Source: DATJLY01 sp963729295
GTDB taxonomy: Bacteria; Pseudomonadota; Alphaproteobacteria; ATCC43930; CGMCC-115725
DNA length: 64,000 bases
Direction: 5' to 3'
NCBI GenBank assembly: GCA_963729295.1
Contig: CAVSNJ010000025.1
Coordinates: 1 to 64,000 of the forward strand
Within the stretch, counting starts at the first letter, position 1. Each line of letters begins with the position of its first letter. The notes beneath the pieces are model-generated. The model saw only the letters and a list, made by a program, of their open reading frames with translations. It was not told where the DNA came from and made no database searches. Positions 33,496 through 42,271 of this stretch are shown piece by piece. A program made the position numbers and the translations under genes.

Positions 33496-34214
33496 ATCAG
33501 TATCTCCGCGAGGTGGGTGAGGCGCGTGATTGCGGGATAGTCGAGCGAATCCTCTCCCGTCGCCCGAGCCGCCTCTTGCACCTCGCGGGGAGCGAGCCAG
33601 ACGAAGCGCATGCCCGCGCGGCGTGCGCCCTCCCGATCGCGATGCAATAAATCGCCGACGAGCAGCGTCGTCTCGGGCGCCGCTCCGAGCGCTTCGAACG
33701 CGACGCGAAAAATCGCCGGATCGGGTTTCGCCGCGCCGACCCTATGGCTGTCGACGATGACGAGGAACAACCGGGCGAGCTCGGCGGCTCGACACACCGC
33801 CTCGAGGTTGCCATAAAAATTTGAGACAATGCCCAGCCGATAGCGCGCGCTCAGCGCCTCGAGCAATGGTCGGTTGCGGGCGAAAGCGGCAGCGGACTCG
33901 CCAAGGAAGCGCGCCGCGACGCGGCGAGTCCGATCGCGATTGGGTCCGCCCTTGACGCCATGGACGTTGCCGCAAGTCAATCGGGACTCGAGATTGTCGG
34001 CGAGACGATGCACGGTACCGGCGAGATCGGCGTCAAGTGGCAAGCAACCGGCCAAGGCGTTATCCGCGGCATAAAAGGCCGACGCAAAAGTCTCCGGGGT
34101 CACCTCGAACCCCTCGGCCCGATAACGATCATGGAAGCGTTGCTTCCACGCTACCCCATCGGCGTCGAGCGTGCCGCCGAAGTCGAAGAGTACGGTCTCG
34201 ATCGGCGGCTTCAT
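33492..34214 (-). CDS. HAD-family hydrolase
   Basis: The 240-residue protein shows HAD motif I DFGGTLD (nucleophile D11), motif II SNFYGN, motif III around KPDPAIF and motif IV VGDLLHRD. The +2 acid of motif I is Gly, unlike typical phosphatases (DxDxT), so catalysis may differ. In this operon it could dephosphorylate inositol phosphate or a later intermediate. ATG 34214 was chosen because longer readings enter arginine-rich shadow sequence. It overlaps the nucleotidyltransferase start by four bases. Confidence 0.78.
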   Translation of the reverse strand: MKPPIETVLFDFGGTLDADGVAWKQRFHDRYRAEGFEVTPETFASAFYAADNALAGCLPLDADLAGTVHRLADNLESRLTCGNVHGVKGGPNRDRTRRVAARFLGESAAAFARNRPLLEALSARYRLGIVSNFYGNLEAVCRAAELARLFLVIVDSHRVGAAKPDPAIFRVAFEALGAAPETTLLVGDLLHRDREGARRAGMRFVWLAPREVQEAARATGEDSLDYPAITRLTHLAEILM

Positions 34215-34248
34215 TGGCAATCCGCTCGCAGGATACGCCGGCGCTCGG

Positions 34249-35385
34249 TCAGCCCACCGCGTCCGAGCACGACATCGGCTCCTCCGGCAGCTCCAAAACG
34301 CGGCCTTCGATGAACGCGTCGCAAGCTTCGCGCGCGACGCTGTCACGAAACTGGCGCGGCGGGCTCTTCATGTAATAGGCCGACGGTCCCAGCAACGGGC
34401 CCGCTTCGCCCCGATCCAACGCGACCTTGGCGCAGCGGATCGCGTCGATGACGACGCCGGCGCTGTTCGGCGAATCCTGTACCGAGAGCCGCAGTTCCAA
34501 CTCGACCGGCGTGTCGCCGAATCCGCGGCCCTCCATCCGGATGAAGCTCACCTTGTTGTCGCGCTGCCACGGCACATAATCGGATGGACCGACGTGAATG
34601 TCCTGAGCGTCGAGCCGGGTGTCCAATTGCGACTGGACGGATTCGGTCTTGGAGATCTTCTTCGACTTCAAACGTTCGCGGTCGAGCATGTTGAGGAAGT
34701 CGGTATTGCCGCCCGTGTTGAGCTGATAGGTTCGTTCGAGAACGACGCCGCGGTCGGCGAAAAGCCGCACTAAGGCTCTGTGGACGATGGTCGAGCCGAC
34801 CTGACTCTTTATGTCGTCGCCGATGATTGGAAGGCCGGCGTCGCAGAATTTGCGCGCCCATTCCGGGTCCGAGGCGAGAAACACCGGAATGCAATTGACC
34901 ATGGCGACGCGGGCGCCGAGACACGCCTGGGCGTAAAACCTAGCCGCCTGCTCGGAGCCGACCGGCAGGTAGCACAGCAGAACTTCCGTGCCCGATTTGC
35001 GCAATTCCGTGGCGATGTTGGCGGGCTCGAGGTCGGCTGGACGAAAGGCGTCGTCATCGGGATAATCAGCCATGTGCGCTGCGATGCCATCGAGCACCGG
35101 ACCGGCCTGAACGATGACGTTCGATACCGGCAGGGCGCTCTGAAAGACACGCGTACAGTTGGGCTTGGCGAAGATCGCCTCCTCCAGCGGGCGGCCGATC
35201 TTGCGCCGGTCAACATCGAAAGCCGCGACGAATTCAACGTCGGTGCAGCCATAGCCGTCGATGGACTGGTGCATGATGCCATCGAGTGCCGCACCTTGCC
35301 GATTCCGGTAGTATTCCACCCCCTGCACAAGGGAGCTGGCGCAGTTGCCGACGCCGACAATAGCGACTTTGATTTTTTTTCGCAT
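34249..35385 (-). CDS. ino1: Inositol-phosphate synthase (mycobacterial-type MIPS)
   Basis: The 378-residue protein has the NAD-binding VGVGNCASSLVQG at the start, the NTGGNTDFLNML active-site motif and QDSPNSAGVVIDAIRCAKVA. These identify myo-inositol-1-phosphate synthase, which converts glucose 6-phosphate to inositol phosphate. The conserved Lys residues follow TGGN (RLKSKKISKT). It is the first gene of a leftward six-gene operon. Residues MRKKIK come from a poly-T tract just after the start (35364-35371), and two inverted repeats upstream may be control sites. Confidence 0.88.
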   Translation of the reverse strand: MRKKIKVAIVGVGNCASSLVQGVEYYRNRQGAALDGIMHQSIDGYGCTDVEFVAAFDVDRRKIGRPLEEAIFAKPNCTRVFQSALPVSNVIVQAGPVLDGIAAHMADYPDDDAFRPADLEPANIATELRKSGTEVLLCYLPVGSEQAARFYAQACLGARVAMVNCIPVFLASDPEWARKFCDAGLPIIGDDIKSQVGSTIVHRALVRLFADRGVVLERTYQLNTGGNTDFLNMLDRERLKSKKISKTESVQSQLDTRLDAQDIHVGPSDYVPWQRDNKVSFIRMEGRGFGDTPVELELRLSVQDSPNSAGVVIDAIRCAKVALDRGEAGPLLGPSAYYMKSPPRQFRDSVAREACDAFIEGRVLELPEEPMSCSDAVG

Positions 35386-35433
35386 ACCGCTCGCCTTTCC
35401 TTCGCATTCTGCGATCGCCGTTGGTCGAATGTG

Positions 35434-35527
35434 TTGTCGCAGAGCGGCATGCGACAAAGTATCAAGCGAGGATCGAGTTCTGTCTCTGCCGAAACCTCGA
35501 TGTGTCGTGATTGGTTCGAGAAACCAA
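35434..35527. promoter_or_regulatory. Two inverted repeats upstream of inositol-phosphate synthase
   Basis: TTGTCGC (35434-35440) and GCGACAA (35451-35457) form a perfect 7-bp inverted repeat with a 10-bp gap. TTGGTT (35511-35516) and AACCAA (35522-35527) form a second one with a 5-bp gap. Both lie within 150 bp upstream of the ino1-like gene and could be regulator-binding sites. Confidence 0.35.
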
Positions 35528-35903
35528 CCTGAGGTCATAATGCGTTCGGCGCGGACGAGGCGCAAGACTGCCGACATTGGCTAAGAAACCTGCATCGCGC
35601 TATCGGGTCGGTACTGTATTCGTTAGGCGAATCGCGGGGCCGTCGCGCACCCAATCGGCGTACAGCCCTGTGTTCCGGATCGCAAAATTCCTCGGTTCAG
35701 GAGCGGCTGACCCAACGGAGAACAGCTCCCGGCCGGAGCCAGAATGCAAAGGATGGCGATCATCCCGCCGGGTCGCCGTACCCACGGCACAACACCGCGC
35801 GATAACCCCGTGGCGTCAATTCTGCGCACATGGCCTGCGCGTGAAGGACGAGGACCGTTATGGGTCAACAGCACCAGTCCTACGATGTCCGCGTTATGTC
35901 CGC

Positions 35904-36008
35904 TCATGCTCCGATAGCGGCGGTAAAAACAACCACCACCAAGCCAATGAACGCGGGCCAGCCAAGAACGGGCAACGGCGCTCCCGATGAGAGATTATCC
36001 ATGATCAT
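35904..36008 (-). CDS. Possible 32-34-residue membrane peptide
   Basis: The reading from ATG 36008 (or 36002) gives MDNLSSGAPLPVLGWPAF followed by one hydrophobic helix ending TAAIGA. The layout fits a single-pass small membrane protein, but no clear ribosome site is present. The rest of 35528-36060 has no gene I can support. Confidence 0.25.
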   Translation of the reverse strand: MIMDNLSSGAPLPVLGWPAFIGLVVVVFTAAIGA

Positions 36009-36060
36009 GCGCTTCAACTGTATCTGAATCCAAAGCGCGGAAAGCCGAGAAGACCGGCGG

Positions 36061-37503
36061 CTATTTCTTCGCCGAGCGCGCGCCGGCGCCGGCAATGTCG
36101 AGACCGACGAGCGTGAATGCGCTCAGCGTGGCGGCAGCGCACGTCGCCGCCCCGGCGATCATCGCGGCATGGAAGGCGATGACGAGCTGGTTGCCCGCCG
36201 CGGTCAGCACGGAGCCGAGCAGCGCTGTCGCCACGAGCCCGCCGGTACGAGCCACCGCACTGTTGAGGCCCGATGCCGCCCCGGTGTGGCGGTCGTCGAC
36301 CGAGCTCAACACGGCGGTCGTGAGCGGGGCGACAGCGCCGCTTAAGCCGAGCGCGATCAGGAAGAGCGCCGGTAGGACCTCGGTCACATAGCTCGGTGCA
36401 GCGCCGATCCGCATTCCGAGCACGAACCCGATCGCGACGACAAGCGACCCGATCGCGATCGGTGGCCGAGGCCCGATCCGGCCGGCAATCCCGCCCGTGA
36501 GCGGCGACGCCGCCGAGAGCACAAGGGGCAGCGGCAGCAGCGCCGCGCCCGCCGCGGTGGCAGAGTAGCCGCCAATCTGGATAAGCACGAAGGGGACAAG
36601 CACGAAGAGTGCGCCGAGCGCGCCATAGAGGAGGAACGTCACAAGCGTCAGCCCGATGAAGCTCTTCGAGACGAAAAGGGCGAGAGGCATCATCGCACTG
36701 TCGCCGCGTCTTCTCTCGATGATGAGGAAGAGCACCAGCAGTCCGCACGCGGTGACGCCCGCGGCGATCGCGTCCTCGGTCCAGCCGCTCTCGCCCGAGC
36801 CTTTAGTCAGCGCCCAGGTGAGCGCGCCGAGCCCGACCGTTGCGAGCAGTCCGCCCGGCAAATCGAGTGTCTGATCGCTGCCGTCGCGATCGCGCGGGAC
36901 ATAGCGCCAGGCCATCGGGATGGCGCCGGCGGCGAGCGGCAGATTGAGCATGAAAATAAGCCGCCAGCTCCCGAGATCGATCAGCCAGCCGCCGAGTACC
37001 GGTCCGATCGCGCCCGCGACCGCGCCGGCGGCGGCCCAGACGCCAATGGCACGCCCTTTCGCCTTGCCGGCGAAGGTCGCGCCGAGGATGGCGAGGCTGT
37101 TCGGCACGAGCATCGCCGCGCCAACGCCCTGGAGCAGTCGCCCCACGAGCAGCGTCGTGACGCCGGGCGCGTTGGCACAGGCGAGAGAAGCGACGGCGAA
37201 GAGCGTGGTCCCGGCGATTAGGAGGCGTCGGCGACCGAAGCGATCGCCAGCGGCTCCGCCGAGCAGCAGAAGCGCGCTAAGCGGAAGGAGATAGGCATTG
37301 ATGATCCACTGCAGCGCGCTTGCATCGGCCGCGAGACTTCGCTCGATCGCCGGCAGACCGACGTTGACCACCGAACTGTCGACGAACGCCAGGCTCGATG
37401 CAAGGATGGTGGTCGCGAGCACGAGCCTCGGATGCGCGCACCGCCCCTCGAGCTTCGTGCAGCGCCCCATGGCGGCATCGCAGAAGGCGTAAAGGGCGCT
37501 CAT
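36061..37503 (-). CDS. MFS transporter, DHA2 (EmrB/QacA) type
   Basis: The 480-residue protein has about 14 membrane helices. It shows GDRFGRRR (loop 2-3 motif A), the motif C-like GAIGPVLGGWL and a first helix with FVDSSVVNVGLPAIE, all typical of drug:H+ antiporters of the DHA2 group. The start is uncertain; ATG 37503 and the shorter ATG 37470 are both plausible. It is the last gene inside the island and could export the product of the cyclitol cluster or an unrelated compound. Confidence 0.8.
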   Translation of the reverse strand: MSALYAFCDAAMGRCTKLEGRCAHPRLVLATTILASSLAFVDSSVVNVGLPAIERSLAADASALQWIINAYLLPLSALLLLGGAAGDRFGRRRLLIAGTTLFAVASLACANAPGVTTLLVGRLLQGVGAAMLVPNSLAILGATFAGKAKGRAIGVWAAAGAVAGAIGPVLGGWLIDLGSWRLIFMLNLPLAAGAIPMAWRYVPRDRDGSDQTLDLPGGLLATVGLGALTWALTKGSGESGWTEDAIAAGVTACGLLVLFLIIERRRGDSAMMPLALFVSKSFIGLTLVTFLLYGALGALFVLVPFVLIQIGGYSATAAGAALLPLPLVLSAASPLTGGIAGRIGPRPPIAIGSLVVAIGFVLGMRIGAAPSYVTEVLPALFLIALGLSGAVAPLTTAVLSSVDDRHTGAASGLNSAVARTGGLVATALLGSVLTAAGNQLVIAFHAAMIAGAATCAAATLSAFTLVGLDIAGAGARSAKK

Positions 37504-37731
37504 CGAACCTTGCTCGCGGCGGCTAACGAAATGTTCCGCAGCAAAAATATCCGCACTCGGCAAGCGTGAACCACAACGGAAATGCTTGTTCATACCGTTA
37601 GCGCTCAGTTAGCGCCTCAGGCACCGTCGATCCTAACGTTGGCATTGCAGCTTGGGTAAAGACGGGGGTACAGCAGAGCGCGCACTCGTAAACCACTGAT
37701 AATTAGAAGATAACAGCGATTTCGAGTCGGA

Positions 37732-37752
37732 CACTCCCTCCGCCAGAGCCCC
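37732..37752. repeat. Right attachment-like repeat
   Basis: This copy matches the tRNA-Ser 3' end at 23867-23887 at 20 of 21 positions (A to G at position 15). Just upstream TTCGAGTC resembles a decayed T-loop. It marks the probable right end of the island. The flanking 37594-37731 holds no gene I can support. Confidence 0.65.
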
Positions 37753-37791
37753 GTTCGGCACGCCGGCGCTCAGGCGATGACGGCCGCCGCT

Positions 37792-38305
37792 TCAGTAAAA
37801 ATATCCGCCGGTGAGATAGCCGGCCTGGAAGGGCCACTGGGTATAGGAATAGAAGGGGATGAAATGCGTGGGCACGTCCTCGCCCTTGGCGGCCATGCAT
37901 TGGACGTAGCCGATATCGTAGCGGAGCTGAAGCGGGCCGCTCGAGGCTTGATTGGCGGCGATCCCGGCCTCGCCGCCGAGCAGGAACCCGCTGGCCGCAC
38001 CGATCGCGGCGCCGGCAGCGGGGTTGCCGACGGCGGCACCGATCGCGGCGCCCTCCGCGGTCGCGAGGACGGCGCCGATCACGGCGGTTCCAACCGCGGT
38101 TTCGGTTGATCGTATTCGTCTGCGACGCATCGCCGATCTGAGCCGATGCGAATTGCTTGCAGACGGCATCGTCCGCTTGAAACGCCTCGAAGCTCCGGCC
38201 CTTGCTGGGCATCACCACGACCGACGGCCCGGCCGGCGGCGGGGCGACGCATCCGGCAAGCGCAAGCGCCGCGCAGAGTGCGGCGATCCCTGGTCCGCGT
38301 GGCAT
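37792..38305 (-). pseudogene. Glycine-zipper lipoprotein, frameshifted
   Basis: From 38305 the reading has a lipobox (LALAGC), APPPAGPSVVVMPSKGRSF and ASAQIGDASQTNTIN, then degenerates near 38100. The next frame continues ETAVGTAVIGAVLATAEGAA, the NPAAGAAIG zipper, YDIGYVQCMAAKG, and ends GYFY at 37792. The order matches the intact paralogue at 5974-6564. The total of 514 nt equals 171 codons plus one base. It lies 40 bp beyond the right attachment-like repeat, so outside the island. Confidence 0.7.
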
Positions 38306-38449
38306 CGGTGATGTCCTTTCCAATCGAATCCCCCGAACGAAGCGGCGGCGATCGGGCGAAACGCGTTCGCACCGCGCGCGGCGTTCCTTGATTTCATACA
38401 ATAAACCGGGCGCGAGGGATAGAACCGGCGGCTTGGCCCTGCCGCCGTC

Positions 38450-38830
38450 TCAGCGCGGCGCGATCGGGGTCGACTGCCACACGATCTGCTGCCAGCCCTT
38501 GCTCGTGCGTTCCCACACGTTGGCGAAGCGCAGATTGAGGTTCAGCACCCTGCCGCCGGTCTCGACATCGATTTCGACCGCGCCGGTGAGGAAGGCGAAG
38601 CCCTCGCGCACGCACGCCGCGACATCCTTGCGCACGACGCGGCGATATTTGACCGTCCCGCTCGCGATCGAGGCGATGAAGCTCTTCTTCGTGTCGAGCC
38701 GCCCCGAGGAATGGGTGTAGACGATATCGTCCGACATCAGCCGCTCGAGCGTGGCCGTGTCGGCCGTCGTCATCGCGCGCACGCGCTCGTCGTCGAGCCG
38801 CACAAGTTCCGCTTCCGTCGCATTCGCCAT
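38450..38830 (-). CDS. SnoaL/NTF2-like (DUF4440) protein
   Basis: The 126-residue protein matches NTF2-like folds: three N-terminal helices (DDERVRAMTTADTATLERLM), the strand motif DDIVYTHSSG, and a closing WERTSKGWQQIVWQ strand. Such proteins act as isomerases, dehydratases or ligand binders. It sits alone between the lipoprotein pseudogene and the rightward catabolic block. Its exact role is unknown. Confidence 0.75.
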   Translation of the reverse strand: MANATEAELVRLDDERVRAMTTADTATLERLMSDDIVYTHSSGRLDTKKSFIASIASGTVKYRRVVRKDVAACVREGFAFLTGAVEIDVETGGRVLNLNLRFANVWERTSKGWQQIVWQSTPIAPR

Positions 38831-38944
38831 CCCTGCCTCCTCGCTCCGCCCCTGACTTTATCACACGCGCGCGGATCGGTTGCCTTTCGTGGGCGCCCCG
38901 ATCCGCGCTATTGTTGCGCCGTCAAATCGGGCCGGGAGGACGGG

Positions 38945-39940
38945 ATGAAGACCTTGGGCGCGGCAGCGCTGATCGCCGCGGCGATGCTCGCACGGCCCGC
39001 TTCCGCCGAGGCGATCAAGATCGGCATCGGCCCCGTCACCGGATCGGGACCGATCTTCATCGCCCAGGACAAGGGCTATTTCGCCGCCGAGGGCCTCACG
39101 GCCGAGGCCATCAGCCTCGATGCCGCGCAATCGGTGGCGCAAGGCGTCGTCGCGGGCGACCTCGAGTTCGGCGCGACCGCGGCGACGGCGGCCGCCTACA
39201 ATCTCGCCTACAAGGGCGGGCTCAAGATCATCGGCGGCGAGGGACGCGAGGTGCCGGGCTTTCACGGCTCGGCCATGCTCGCCTCCGACAAGGCCTGGGA
39301 CGGCGGGCTCAGATCGCTCAAGGATCTCGGCAACCACACGATCGGCATCGTCCAGATCGGCGGCCCGGTGCATTACGAGACCGTGCTCGCGGCCGAGAAA
39401 TACCATGTCGACGTGAAGACGATGCGGCTCGTGCCGCTTCAGGGCCTCAGCGTTCTTGCCTCGGCGATTGCCGGCGGGCAGGTCGATGGCGGGATCGAGG
39501 TGAACACCATCGCGCTGAAGCTCGCCGACACGGGCAAGGCCCATCTCCTCGCCTGGGTCGGCGATGAGACGCCGTGGCAGAACACGCTGCTGCTGACCGC
39601 GACCCCGACCGCGAACGGGAAGCAGGCTCTGGTCGAGCGCTTCCTGCGCGCCTACCGCAAGGGCGCGCGCGACTATTACAACGCCTTCACCGGCCCTGAC
39701 GGCAAGCGCAAGGACGGCCCGACCGCGGACGCGACCTTGGCGCTCATCGCCAAGAATTTGAACCAGCCGGCCGCGTTGCTGAAAGACGGCATCTCCTACG
39801 ACGATCCCGACGCGCGGCTCGACGTGCAGGACGTGCTGCGCCAGATCGCGTGGTTCAAGGAGCAGAACATGCTGCCGCAGGACGCGGACGGCCGGAAGAT
39901 GATCGACATGCGCTACACAGAGCCGCTCGTCACGCAATGA
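38945..39940 (+). CDS. ABC-type NMT1/SsuA-like substrate-binding protein
   Basis: The 331-residue protein has a signal peptide (about residues 1-21, ASA end) and a type II periplasmic-binding fold with IKIGIGPVTGSGPIFIAQDK then GYFAAEGL, typical of NMT1/SsuA receptors for sulfonates, thiamine precursors or aromatic acids. GGGAGG precedes ATG 38945. No ABC permease or ATPase is adjacent. It lies 16 bp before a Rieske oxygenase gene, so it probably captures that enzyme's substrate or a relative. Confidence 0.8.
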   Translation: MKTLGAAALIAAAMLARPASAEAIKIGIGPVTGSGPIFIAQDKGYFAAEGLTAEAISLDAAQSVAQGVVAGDLEFGATAATAAAYNLAYKGGLKIIGGEGREVPGFHGSAMLASDKAWDGGLRSLKDLGNHTIGIVQIGGPVHYETVLAAEKYHVDVKTMRLVPLQGLSVLASAIAGGQVDGGIEVNTIALKLADTGKAHLLAWVGDETPWQNTLLLTATPTANGKQALVERFLRAYRKGARDYYNAFTGPDGKRKDGPTADATLALIAKNLNQPAALLKDGISYDDPDARLDVQDVLRQIAWFKEQNMLPQDADGRKMIDMRYTEPLVTQ

Positions 39941-39956
39941 GCGGCGGGAGGGTTCG

Positions 39957-41234
39957 GTGCTGACCAAGGCCGAGAACGAGCTCCTGACGCGGGTCGGCCC
40001 CGGCACGCCGATGGGCGAGATGCTGCGCGAGTTCTGGACGCCGGCGCTGCGCGCGGCGGCGCTCGAGGCGGACGGCGCGCCGAAGCGCGTGCGGCTTTTG
40101 GGCCAGAATTTCGTCGCGTTCCGCGCGACCGACGGCCGCGTCGGCTTCCTCGACGAGGCCTGCCCGCACCGCTGCGCCTCGCTCACTCTGGCGCGGAACG
40201 AGGAGAATGGCCTGCGCTGCATCTTCCATGGCTGGAAGATCGACGTCTCGGGCAAGGTCGTCGATTGCCCGTCCGAGCCGCCCGAGCGCCGCGCCGAGTT
40301 CGCGGCGCGCGTGCCGGTCCATCATTATCCCGTGCGCGAGGCGGGCGGATTGGTGTGGGTCTATCTCGGACGGCGCCAGACCCCGCCGCGCTTTTTCGAT
40401 TTCGAGTTCCACGCGCCGCCGGCCCAATCGATCGTGCGCCGCGCCGTCATTCACGGCAACTGGCTCCAGGGTTTCGAGGGACAGCTCGATTCCGCGCATC
40501 TGGGCATGCTGCACAAAAGCTCGATCTCGCCGGGTGCTGCGCGGCGCGGCGACAACGCGCTCGTGCGCTTCTCGCAAATGAACACGAGCCCGCGCTTCGA
40601 ATTCCTCGAGACGCCCTATGGCTTCCGCGAGGCGGCGCTCAGGGAGCTCGACGACGGCACCGTCTATGCGCGCATCCGCGAGGTCGTGTTCCCTTATTAT
40701 TCCTTCATCCCGGGCGAGCATGGCGAGCCGCGCCTCGTCGTCGTCGTGGTGCCGATCGACGACGAGTGGAGCGCGCACTGGTACTACTACATGAATCCGT
40801 TCGGCCCCGTGCCGGAAACCTATCAGGAGCAGATGCTGTGGCGCACCGGCGCCGATTCCGACGATTACGCCGCCGACCGCGGCAGCGCCGCCAATGTCTG
40901 GCACCAGGACCGCAGCGCCATGAAGGACGGGCATTGGAGCGGCCTCACGCGCAATTTCACCTATGAGGACTTCATCATCGAGGAATCGATGGGGCCAGTC
41001 GCCGACCGCACGCGCGAGTATCTCGGTACGAGCGATGCCGTGATCGTGCGCGCGCGGCGCATGCTGTTCGAGGCGTTGCGCCAGCACGAAGACGGCAAGC
41101 TGCCGTTCGGGCTCGACGGCGCCGCGCAGTACAGCCGCATCCGCGCGCTCGCCACCCGCTTTCCGCACGGCACCAACTGGCTCGAGATCGATCCGTTCGA
41201 TCCGCCGAGATTCAGCGAAGGGCGCGCCTCATGA
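39957..41234 (+). CDS. Rieske non-heme iron oxygenase, alpha subunit (copy A)
   Basis: The 425-residue protein has a Rieske 2Fe-2S centre (C69-x-H71 and C88-x2-H91) and the mononuclear iron motif D178-x2-H181-x4-H186 in QLDSAHLGMLH. It is of the phthalate 4,5-dioxygenase/vanillate-demethylase type, which needs only a reductase partner; none is seen. GTG 39957 follows a GGGAGG site. It overlaps the downstream LLM gene by ATGA. Start GTENELLTR-like motif is shared by the other three copies. Confidence 0.85.
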   Translation: MLTKAENELLTRVGPGTPMGEMLREFWTPALRAAALEADGAPKRVRLLGQNFVAFRATDGRVGFLDEACPHRCASLTLARNEENGLRCIFHGWKIDVSGKVVDCPSEPPERRAEFAARVPVHHYPVREAGGLVWVYLGRRQTPPRFFDFEFHAPPAQSIVRRAVIHGNWLQGFEGQLDSAHLGMLHKSSISPGAARRGDNALVRFSQMNTSPRFEFLETPYGFREAALRELDDGTVYARIREVVFPYYSFIPGEHGEPRLVVVVVPIDDEWSAHWYYYMNPFGPVPETYQEQMLWRTGADSDDYAADRGSAANVWHQDRSAMKDGHWSGLTRNFTYEDFIIEESMGPVADRTREYLGTSDAVIVRARRMLFEALRQHEDGKLPFGLDGAAQYSRIRALATRFPHGTNWLEIDPFDPPRFSEGRAS

Positions 41235-42268
41235 TCAAGCCGTGGATCTTCGAGCTGTTCAGCACGCCGGGCGGGCGCGGCGGCCCGCCGGTCGAGCCGC
41301 GCGTCGCGTCGGAACATTACGCTTGGCACCTCGATCTGTGGCGCCGCGCCGAGACATGGGGTTATGAAGGCATCTTCTTCAGCGAGCACCATTTCGGCCT
41401 CGGCTATAGCCCGTCGCCCAACCTGCTGATCGCGGCCATGGCGCGGCAGACGAAGACGCTGCGGCTCGGCGTCATGGGCGTGGTGCTGCCCTACTATCAG
41501 CCGTGGCGCGTCGTCGAGGAGATCGGCATGCTCGATCACCTGACCGGCGGGCGGCTCGAGATCGGCACCGCGAGCGGCATTCCGCAGGAGATGGAGCGGA
41601 TCGGGCTTTCGGTCGAGGAGGCGAACGCGAGGAACGCCGAGGCGCAGGAAATTCTCGACCAGGCGCTCGCGAACGCCACGATCTCGCATCACGGCAAATT
41701 CTGGAATTTCGACAATTTGCGCATCGAGCCGCGTTGCTTGCAGCAGCCCTCGCCGCCGAAATGGACGACGGTCGTCAGCATCGAGTCGGCACGGAAGGCG
41801 GCGCGGCGCGGCTCGAAACTCTGCACCGGGTTCCATCCGACCGAGCGCATCCGCGAAATCTTCGACGCCTATCGCGACGAGGCGGCGCGCGTCGGGCGCA
41901 AGGTCGGGCCCGACGACCTCGCCATCCGCCGCAACATCTCGCTTGCCAGCGACCAGCGCGAGGCCGAGGAAGCCTCGCGCATCCAGCTGCGGAATTACCG
42001 CGAGGCCTTGAAGCACGATCCGCGCGTCACCGATTCGCCCGTGCCGGACGCACCGGGCGTGTCGCACAATTTCTCCGTCGGCGACGACGAGTTCATCGCC
42101 GGCACCGGCGAGCGCGCCGCCGAGGAGATCATCCGGCAATGCCGCATGGTCGGCGCGGGGCACTTCCTCAGCAACGTCGATCGCTCGGCGCCCAAGGAAC
42201 AGCGCATGACAACCTTCGAGCTCTACGCGCGCCACGTCATCCCGGCGCTGCGGCGCGCGTCGGTCTGA
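41231..42268 (+). CDS. LLM-class flavin-dependent oxidoreductase
   Basis: The 345-residue barrel protein has the luciferase-like motifs GIFFSEHHFG, RLGVMGVVLPYYQPWRVVEE and LTGGRLEIGTASG. These enzymes use FMNH2 from a separate reductase. It is translationally coupled (ATGA) to the Rieske gene and 3 bp upstream of an Ldh2-type dehydrogenase, implying successive steps in one pathway. The substrate is unknown. Confidence 0.82.
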   Translation: MIKPWIFELFSTPGGRGGPPVEPRVASEHYAWHLDLWRRAETWGYEGIFFSEHHFGLGYSPSPNLLIAAMARQTKTLRLGVMGVVLPYYQPWRVVEEIGMLDHLTGGRLEIGTASGIPQEMERIGLSVEEANARNAEAQEILDQALANATISHHGKFWNFDNLRIEPRCLQQPSPPKWTTVVSIESARKAARRGSKLCTGFHPTERIREIFDAYRDEAARVGRKVGPDDLAIRRNISLASDQREAEEASRIQLRNYREALKHDPRVTDSPVPDAPGVSHNFSVGDDEFIAGTGERAAEEIIRQCRMVGAGHFLSNVDRSAPKEQRMTTFELYARHVIPALRRASV

Positions 42269-42271
42269 GCG

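Larger units (their letters stand above)
23867..37752. mobile_element. Genomic island integrated at tRNA-Ser(GGA)
   Basis: A 21-bp sequence covering the tRNA 3' end (23867-23887) is repeated with one mismatch at 37732-37752. An integrase-like coding remnant lies directly next to the tRNA. Between the repeats lie a LysR regulator, several gene fragments, a cyclitol-phosphate biosynthesis cluster and an MFS exporter. No intact integrase remains, so the element looks immobilised. The boundaries are inferred from the repeats. Confidence 0.65.

Noticed and set aside
35577..35990. 137-residue rightward reading
   Set aside because: No family, no convincing ribosome site and a composition like non-coding sequence.
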